Of a stretch of 9,453 bases of DNA, positions 5,431-9,453 are shown piece by piece (the first letter of the stretch is position 1; each line of letters begins with the position of its first letter). The notes under the pieces are model-generated. The model did not search any database and was not told where the DNA came from. It saw nothing but the letters and a program-made list of their open reading frames with translations. Origin of the DNA: M3007 sp964589365 (GTDB lineage Bacteria; Bacteroidota; Bacteroidia; Chitinophagales; Saprospiraceae); NCBI GenBank assembly GCA_964589365.1, contig CAZPTQ010000191.1, positions 1 through 9,453 on the forward strand, read 5' to 3'. The translations under genes and the position numbers were made by a program.

Positions 5431-5438
5431 CAAAGGTA
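5431..5438 (-). promoter_or_regulatory. Candidate -7 box TACCTTTG of rpsU
   Basis: The minus strand reads TACCTTTG, a full TAnnTTTG match, giving a 5' leader of roughly 50 bases before rpsU. A TTTTTG lies upstream, but only 12 bases away, too close for a normal -33 element. The divergent nusB gene has only a one-off match (TTTCTTTG, 5555-5562, plus strand) in the same intergenic region. Confidence 0.5.
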
Positions 5439-5615
5439 AATCTAGTTCGGCAAAAATTACAGCCTCCTGCAAACTTTTCGGGGTTATTCTAGAAAATCAA
5501 TTTTTTCAAAAAGAAAAGTGCCCGGAAATTCGGCAAATTAATGGCGGAAATGCGTTTCTTTGCCCCGGAAACTTCATTGTCCTCCCAATCATCAACAAAA
5601 GTTATTTGAAACCTT

Positions 5616-6554
5616 ATGCTCAGCCGACGCAGTGTTCGAGTCAAAGTGATGCAACTTCTTTATATGCTCAATCGCGACGAGTCTCTCGAACTCGACGAGC
5701 TGCAAAAAGCATACAAGGGCGGCATCTGGAAAGCCTTTGAACTTTACATCTACCACCTCTACCTCACGCTGCGTGTGGCGCAGTACGCTGAAAAAGATGC
5801 CGCAAACCGCGCCGTCAAACTCGTCCCTAGTGACGAAGACAAGGTTTTTGAGCCACGCCTGAGCACCAACACCTGTACACACAGCCTCGCCAATCACGTC
5901 GAATTCCTCAATCTCGTGACCAAATACAAGGTCAACGAATATATAGACGAGGATCACATTCGCTCCCTTTACAACGGCTTTTCCGACCAGCCCGAATATA
6001 AGGCATACCTCGCATTGGAGGCACCTGCCGATGCCGATCACGCTAAGATATTCATTGAACTTTACCGCTATCTTTCGTCCAACGACCTTTTCCTCGACAT
6101 GACGGAAGACCGGTACAACAACTGGGCCGATGACGAGTCTTTGGTGATGGGCGCCATGAAAAAGACGCTAAAGTCAATGCCCTTGAGCGGTGCGTTTTAC
6201 CAAGAACATGAGCCTTCTGATGAAACAGTGCGTGAATTTGGCGCAGAACTCCTGCTACGCACCGTACAAGAAGATGCAGCACTGCTTGCCGAAATTCAGC
6301 CCACCCTCAAAAATTGGGATGCCGACCGCGTAGCCATTCTTGACATGATTATGTTGAAAATGGCGCTTTGCGAACTGTTGCACTTTCCGACCATCCCCAC
6401 AAAAGTTACCCTGAATGAATTTGTGGAAATCTCCAAAATTTACTCCACCGACAAGAGCAAGGAATTTATCAACGGCATCCTTGACCGTTTGATGAAAAAA
6501 CTCCTGGAAGAAGGTCGTATCGTGAAGGAAGGCCGAGGCTTGATAGATCAGTAG
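5616..6554 (+). CDS. nusB: Transcription antitermination factor NusB, long Bacteroidota form
   Basis: Protein of 312 residues. NusB works with NusE (uS10), binds boxA RNA and supports antitermination on rRNA operons. The family domain in most bacteria is about 140 residues. Here the N-terminus keeps the start of the fold (MLSRRSVRVKVMQLLYML), followed by a long insertion with mixed helices (about 25-225). The conserved NusB helices then resume at about 233-298 (NWDADRVAILDMIMLKMALCELL, then PTKVTLNEFVEISKIYST and FINGILDRL). This long layout is normal for Bacteroidota, so it is not a fusion. ATG at 5616 fits the conserved N-terminus, with no Shine-Dalgarno upstream. It is divergent from rpsU. 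The next gene follows after 103 bases containing two repeats and a promoter, so nusB may be transcribed alone. Confidence 0.93.
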   Translation: MLSRRSVRVKVMQLLYMLNRDESLELDELQKAYKGGIWKAFELYIYHLYLTLRVAQYAEKDAANRAVKLVPSDEDKVFEPRLSTNTCTHSLANHVEFLNLVTKYKVNEYIDEDHIRSLYNGFSDQPEYKAYLALEAPADADHAKIFIELYRYLSSNDLFLDMTEDRYNNWADDESLVMGAMKKTLKSMPLSGAFYQEHEPSDETVREFGAELLLRTVQEDAALLAEIQPTLKNWDADRVAILDMIMLKMALCELLHFPTIPTKVTLNEFVEISKIYSTDKSKEFINGILDRLMKKLLEEGRIVKEGRGLIDQ

Positions 6555-6555
6555 G

Positions 6556-6585
6556 TTTACCCGCCGTAGCCTTGGCGAAGGCGGG
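6556..6585 (-). repeat. Interspersed palindromic repeat, copy 2
   Basis: Immediately after the nusB stop. It is the reverse complement of copy 1 in msrB with two differences in 30 bases. On the minus strand it reads PAFAKATAGK, which produces a misleading open frame across 6469-6807. Confidence 0.75.
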
Positions 6586-6591
6586 GGCAGT

Positions 6592-6621
6592 TTTAACCGC
6601 CGTAGCTTTGGCGAAAGTGGA
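6592..6621 (-). repeat. Interspersed palindromic repeat, copy 3, diverged
   Basis: Same orientation as copy 2 and six bases beyond it, matching copy 2 at 25 of 30 positions. Changes at element positions 4 and 6 break the outer stem, so it looks like an older, decaying unit. The tandem pair occupies most of the nusB-ribA gap. Confidence 0.65.
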
Positions 6622-6642
6622 AGCAGTATAAAGCTTTCGCGC

Positions 6643-6650
6643 TACCTTTG
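6643..6650 (+). promoter_or_regulatory. Candidate -7 box TACCTTTG of ribA
   Basis: TACCTTTG, identical to the box before rpsU, ends seven bases before the ribA ATG. The transcript would therefore begin very close to the start codon. A 7-bp inverted repeat GCGAAAG/CTTTCGC (6611-6617 with 6634-6640) lies just upstream and overlaps repeat copy 3; it could be an operator or chance. No FMN riboswitch is present. No -33 TTTG is found at normal spacing. Confidence 0.48.
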
Positions 6651-6657
6651 CGACACA

Positions 6658-7242
6658 ATGCAGCGCCAAGTAGAAGCCCCCATCCCCACTCGTTACGGAC
6701 CATTCAGAATGTTGGCCTACGCCGAAAAAAGCACGGAACGTATGCCCCACATCGCGCTGGTGGCCGATGGATTCAACCCCACGCAACCTGTAGCCGTTCG
6801 CATCCACTCGGAATGTATGACGGGCGATGTGTTTGGTTCAAGGCGATGTGATTGCGGCGAACAACTGGACGCTTCCCTGCATATCGCCGCCGAACGCGGA
6901 GGTGTGGTCATTTACCTCCGCCAAGAAGGTCGCGGCATCGGCCTTATCAACAAACTTAAAGCCTACAATCTCCAAGACTCAGGATTGAATACCGCCGATG
7001 CAAATACACACCTTGGCTTCGACGTAGATGCCCGCCAGTATGATTGTGCCATTTATATTCTTCAAGACCTTGGAATTCAACAAGTTGAATTAATTACGAA
7101 CAACCCGGTCAAAGTCGAAGCCCTGCGACGGTCGCCTGTGGAAGTGGTGGGGCGAATTCCTATCATCATCCCGCCTCAGCCCGATAGCCGACTGTATTTG
7201 CAAACCAAACAAGACTTGATGGGCCACCTCTTGGGGCTATGA
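6658..7242 (+). CDS. ribA: GTP cyclohydrolase II
   Basis: Catalyses the first step of riboflavin synthesis, converting GTP to the diaminopyrimidine phosphate with release of formate and pyrophosphate. The protein has 194 residues, the single-domain E. coli-like form without a fused DHBP synthase (RibB) domain. Zinc ligands C53, C64 and C66 sit in HSECMTGDVFGSRRCDCGEQL-type spacing. The phosphate-binding RQEGRGIGL is at 88-96, Y103 and the N.A.AN..LGF..D.R.Y segment follow (111-128), and LITNNP..K closes the site (145-152). NTADAN replaces the more common DTVEAN, a mild substitution. ATG at 6658 is the only start giving the family N-terminus. There is no Shine-Dalgarno; the -7 box at 6643-6650 suggests an almost leaderless mRNA. 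No other riboflavin genes are nearby, so it is likely regulated on its own. era follows after 22 bases. Confidence 0.94.
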   Translation: MQRQVEAPIPTRYGPFRMLAYAEKSTERMPHIALVADGFNPTQPVAVRIHSECMTGDVFGSRRCDCGEQLDASLHIAAERGGVVIYLRQEGRGIGLINKLKAYNLQDSGLNTADANTHLGFDVDARQYDCAIYILQDLGIQQVELITNNPVKVEALRRSPVEVVGRIPIIIPPQPDSRLYLQTKQDLMGHLLGL

Positions 7243-7243
7243 A

Positions 7244-7271
7244 ATGATGAATGATAAATGATAAATGATGA
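7244..7271 (+). repeat. Heptanucleotide tandem repeat at the era start
   Basis: Four units of ATGATRA (ATGATGA, ATGATAA, ATGATAA, ATGATGA) fill the ribA-era gap, followed by ATGAGCA. Each of the first three ATGs opens a frame that stops within six codons; only the ATG of the fourth unit (7265) leads into era. The repeat thus supplies the start codon. Confidence 0.8.
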
Positions 7272-8212
7272 ATGAGCACACAAAAGTTAAGAGTCAAGAG
7301 CCGAAGATTAATGGCCAACCCTTTCGCACTGGTTTTGTGAACATCGTTGGGCGGCCAAACGCGGGTAAATCAACGCTGATGAACGCGCTGGTGGGCGAAC
7401 ATATGAGTATCATTACACACAAGCCGCAAACCACCCGCCACCGTATCATTGGGATTTTAACCGGCGATGATTTTCAAATGGTTTTTTCTGACACGCCTGG
7501 CTATGTGAAAACACCCACTTACAAGATGCACAAGGCCATGAACCGTTTTGTGGAAGGCACGGTAGAAGATGCCGACCTAATGCTTTTTGTATTCGACATG
7601 ACGGAAGAATTGGAAGCAGACAACCCTATGATCGCGGTTTTGAAAAAAACGGAAGTGCCGATTTTGCTTATTTTGAACAAAAAAGACCTGGTGGCTGAAC
7701 AGCGTATCCAAGACGTAACGGGTTGGTGGAAAAAGCATGTAAAATTTGACAATGTTGTTGTCATTTCCGCACTGAAAGACGCACAATCCGATGCTTTGCT
7801 TGAAAAAATATTGAGCTACCTTCCGGAAGGGCCAGCATTTTACCCACCAGATCAACTGACCGATCGGCCTGAACGCTTTTTTGTCGCCGAAATCATCCGG
7901 GAGAAAATATTGAAGCTCTACGACGACGAAATTCCTTACGCCTGTGAGGTGAGTATCGAAGATTTCAAAGAGGCAAAAACGAACGCAGGGGTAGCTATAG
8001 CCAACATTCGCGCTACTATTTATGTGATGCGAGAAACGCAAAAGGCCATACTGCTTGGCAAAGGCGGTTCTGCCATCAAAAAACTGGGCACTTATGCCCG
8101 GAAGGACATCGAAACATTCCTGCAAACCAAAGCGTTCCTCGACCTGACGGTGAAAGTGCGCGACAATTGGCGCGACGATGAGCAGGCCTTGCAGCGGTTC
8201 GGATATCTGTAG
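7265..8212 (+). CDS. era: GTPase Era, 30S subunit maturation factor
   Basis: Protein of 315 residues that binds the 3' end of 16S rRNA and assists small-subunit assembly. The G domain shows G1 GRPNAGKST (29-37), a G2 Thr in THKPQTTRHR (51-60), G3 DTPG (76-79), G4 NKKD (138-141) and G5 SA (168-169). The KH domain follows with the GKGGSAIKKLG loop (265-275) and ends VRDNWRDDEQALQRFGY. All motifs are intact. The first 20 or so residues (MMNEHTKVKSQEPKINGQPF) are longer than in most Era proteins, which begin close to GFVNI. They come from repeat-like DNA, so the true start could be 7265 or 7268, with no in-frame Met further along before the G domain. Its stop codon lies inside the palindrome that follows. 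It is probably co-transcribed with ribA. Confidence 0.94.
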   Translation: MMNEHTKVKSQEPKINGQPFRTGFVNIVGRPNAGKSTLMNALVGEHMSIITHKPQTTRHRIIGILTGDDFQMVFSDTPGYVKTPTYKMHKAMNRFVEGTVEDADLMLFVFDMTEELEADNPMIAVLKKTEVPILLILNKKDLVAEQRIQDVTGWWKKHVKFDNVVVISALKDAQSDALLEKILSYLPEGPAFYPPDQLTDRPERFFVAEIIREKILKLYDDEIPYACEVSIEDFKEAKTNAGVAIANIRATIYVMRETQKAILLGKGGSAIKKLGTYARKDIETFLQTKAFLDLTVKVRDNWRDDEQALQRFGYL

Positions 8213-8262
8213 GGCGAAATTCATTTCGCCGTCATGTATAGACGAAATGAATTTCGCCCTAC
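8209..8262. repeat. Nested palindrome at the era 3' end
   Basis: Two perfect 20-base arms (8209-8228 and 8243-8262) flank a 14-base spacer. The left arm reads TAGGGCGAAATTCATTTCG after its first base. Each arm is itself nearly palindromic (GGCGAAAT-TC-ATTTCGCC in the left one), so either one long or two short hairpins can form. The era stop codon TAG (8210-8212) lies inside the left arm. There is no T tract, but a 20-bp stem may still protect or end the era mRNA. It looks like a dispersed repeat rather than a gene-specific terminator. Confidence 0.8.
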
Positions 8263-8496
8263 GGCACTTAATTCGTATCCTTGCGGCTTGGTTTTTGCTG
8301 CTTGATTTTAATTAATTCAAACTTTTACGGAAAATTGTCATCGTTTTTGAAACCAAATGCGTCCTAATCGTTTTTAGAATAAGCATTTGACTTTGGAACT
8401 TACACTTCAAGTTTTTCAAGTGTAAAATGTTCAAGAATCCGATGTCAAACACGAACCTGCCTCTTAAATAGGCGGACGTACAAAAATATTCAATCT
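8263..8496 (+). promoter_or_regulatory. Long AT-rich leader region of rpoD
   Basis: No gene is apparent. It holds a near-match -7 box TATCCTTG (8276-8283) and a hairpin TTACACTT/AAGTGTAA (8400-8407 with 8418-8425, loop of 10 bases). A small GCCT/AGGC stem lies around 8459-8475. There is no full TAnnTTTG match and no Shine-Dalgarno before rpoD. The length suggests room for several promoters or a long leader, but none is clear. Confidence 0.35.
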
Positions 8497-9363
8497 ATGC
8501 GCCAGTTAAAAATCGCCCACAAGATCACGAATCGCGAGAGTCAGGCGCTGGACAAGTACCTCAACGAGATAAGCAAACTTTCAATGCTTACCCCGGATGA
8601 AGAGGTAAAGTTGGCGCAGCGCATTCGCGAAGGCGATCAGGAAGCCTTGGATCAGATGACCAGAGGCAACCTGCGATTCGTTGTGTCTGTGGCAAAACAG
8701 TATCAGAATCAAGGCCTTAGCCTTTCAGACCTTATCAACGAAGGCAACGTTGGTCTTATCAAGGCAGCACGACGTTTCGACGAGACCAAAGGCTTCAAAT
8801 TCATCTCTTATGCAGTTTGGTGGATTCGCCAGAGCATATTGCAAGCCATAGTGGAAAATAGCCGGATTGTGCGGATGCCGCTCAACAAAGTGGGCTCTTA
8901 CAACAAGGTAAATGAAGCATACATCGCTTTTGTGCAAGAGTTTGAACGCGAACCTTCCGATGAGGAACTCGGCGAACTGCTTGGAATGAGCGAACGCGAA
9001 ATTCAGCAGCTCATTCACAGCGGTTCTCGCCACGTTTCGCTCGATGCGCCCCTGCCAGGCACGGAAGAGGGCGATGCGACGATGCTCGATGTGATGGTTC
9101 CTGAAAATGGAGACGACCCCGACTTCCAGCTTATGGCGGAATCGCTACGGGAAGAAGTGGCTCAGGGCCTTTTCTCCTTATCGCCGCGCGAGACAGAAAT
9201 AATTGGTGCATACTATGGCCTCAACGGTCGCACGGCCCTCACGCTCGACGAGATTTCGGAACTTTATGGCCTCACCCGCGAGCGGGTGCGCCAGATCAAA
9301 GAGCGCGGTATCCGCCGTTTGCGTAAGATTCATAGCGAAAATCTGAAATCATATTTGGGTTGA
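8497..9363 (+). CDS. rpoD: Primary RNA polymerase sigma factor (RpoD/SigA)
   Basis: Protein of 288 residues that directs RNA polymerase to housekeeping promoters, in Bacteroidota the TTTG / TAnnTTTG type seen in this window. It lacks region 1.1 and starts MRQLKI, as is standard in the phylum. Region 1.2 is at about 16-45 (LDKYLNEISKLSMLTPDEE), region 2 at about 53-126 with NLRFVVSVAKQYQNQGLSL and KGFKFISYAVWWIRQSIL, region 3 at about 130-190, and region 4 at about 222-288 with the -35-type HTH TLDEISELYGLTRERVRQIK. The linker SLDAPLPGTEEGDATMLDV (about 191-209) corresponds to region 3.2. All parts look intact. The start has no Shine-Dalgarno. A tandem repeat array begins three bases after the stop. 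Confidence 0.95.
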   Translation: MRQLKIAHKITNRESQALDKYLNEISKLSMLTPDEEVKLAQRIREGDQEALDQMTRGNLRFVVSVAKQYQNQGLSLSDLINEGNVGLIKAARRFDETKGFKFISYAVWWIRQSILQAIVENSRIVRMPLNKVGSYNKVNEAYIAFVQEFEREPSDEELGELLGMSEREIQQLIHSGSRHVSLDAPLPGTEEGDATMLDVMVPENGDDPDFQLMAESLREEVAQGLFSLSPRETEIIGAYYGLNGRTALTLDEISELYGLTRERVRQIKERGIRRLRKIHSENLKSYLG

Positions 9364-9366
9364 AAA

Positions 9367-9453
9367 GTCATTAGGTCATTAGGTCATTGGTCATTAGGTC
9401 ATTGGTCATTAGGTCATTAGGTCATTGGTCATTAGGTCATTGGTCATTAGGTC
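9367..9453 (+). repeat. Two-level tandem repeat array after rpoD
   Basis: Built from two exact units, A = GTCATTAG (8 bases) and B = GTCATTG (7 bases), in the order A A B A B A A B A B A, then GTC at the window edge. The higher-order block AABAB (38 bases) is therefore repeated twice without a single mismatch. The array continues past the window. It contains no gene. Confidence 0.9.

Noticed and set aside
5377..5472. Longer N-terminus for bS21
   Set aside because: It would overlap the promoter box and Shine-Dalgarno site, and bS21 proteins do not carry it.
5592..6041. Minus-strand open frame of 149 codons opposite nusB
   Set aside because: Antisense shadow of nusB with no family resemblance; its start region also crosses the nusB start.
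5640..6290. NusB as a fusion with another domain
   Set aside because: The long middle segment is the normal Bacteroidota NusB layout.
6469..6807. Minus-strand frame with FAKATA repeats
   Set aside because: The repeated peptide arises from the two palindromic repeat copies between nusB and ribA; the rest is antisense to nusB and ribA.
7577..8224. Long minus-strand open frame (215 codons) opposite era
   Set aside because: It is the antisense of a fully conserved Era protein, shows no recognisable domain, and is a by-product of era codon usage.
8400..8425. Hairpin before rpoD as a terminator or riboswitch
   Set aside because: The stem is AT-rich with a 10-base loop and no T tract, and it shows no known riboswitch core.
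9367..9453. CRISPR array
   Set aside because: Units are 7-8 bases with no unique spacers, so it is a simple tandem repeat.

Overview
The window is almost certainly chromosomal DNA of a Bacteroidota bacterium. Four signs support this. (1) The primary sigma factor (8497-9363) is the short Bacteroidota RpoD without region 1.1, starting MRQLKI. (2) NusB (5616-6554) is the long form of about 310 residues. (3) Several genes are preceded by a TAnnTTTG box, the -7 element of this phylum. (4) Shine-Dalgarno sites are missing everywhere except in front of rpsU, as expected in a phylum whose ribosomes mask the anti-Shine-Dalgarno. The interspersed repeat that reads as PAEASAKAG or FAKATAGK, and the GTCATT-type microsatellites, would fit Saprospiria-like environmental lineages, but genus and even class are guesses.

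Left part (1-1440), accessory. A two-gene AT-rich pair of unknown function (1-665, +) points toward a leftward cluster of toxin-antitoxin genes. The cluster holds an antitoxin of the kind usually paired with PIN toxins (1161-1385), a 12-codon stub that may be what remains of that PIN gene (1116-1154), and an apparently intact antitoxin/ParE-RelE-like toxin pair (842-1099 and 522-842).

Middle part (1440-5376), all leftward. It contains an acyl-CoA (probably propionyl-CoA) carboxylase beta subunit. Upstream of this gene, a terminator abuts a candidate promoter. Next comes msrB, encoding a lipoprotein methionine sulfoxide reductase, with its stop codon overlapping the start of a Uma2 nuclease gene. 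Then come a XerC/XerD-type recombinase and rpsU, one base apart.

Right part (5616-9453), all rightward housekeeping genes: nusB, ribA (GTP cyclohydrolase II), era and rpoD. The joints between these genes carry most of the repeats: two copies of the interspersed palindrome before ribA, a heptanucleotide start/stop repeat at the start of era, a nested palindrome beginning at the era stop codon, and a two-level tandem array after rpoD.

I did not find a convincing new multi-gene system. The points most worth following are the eroded toxin-antitoxin module, the mobile palindrome inside the msrB reading frame, the lone strong ribosome binding site of rpsU, the msrB-uma2 overlap, and the repeats that form gene ends or starts.
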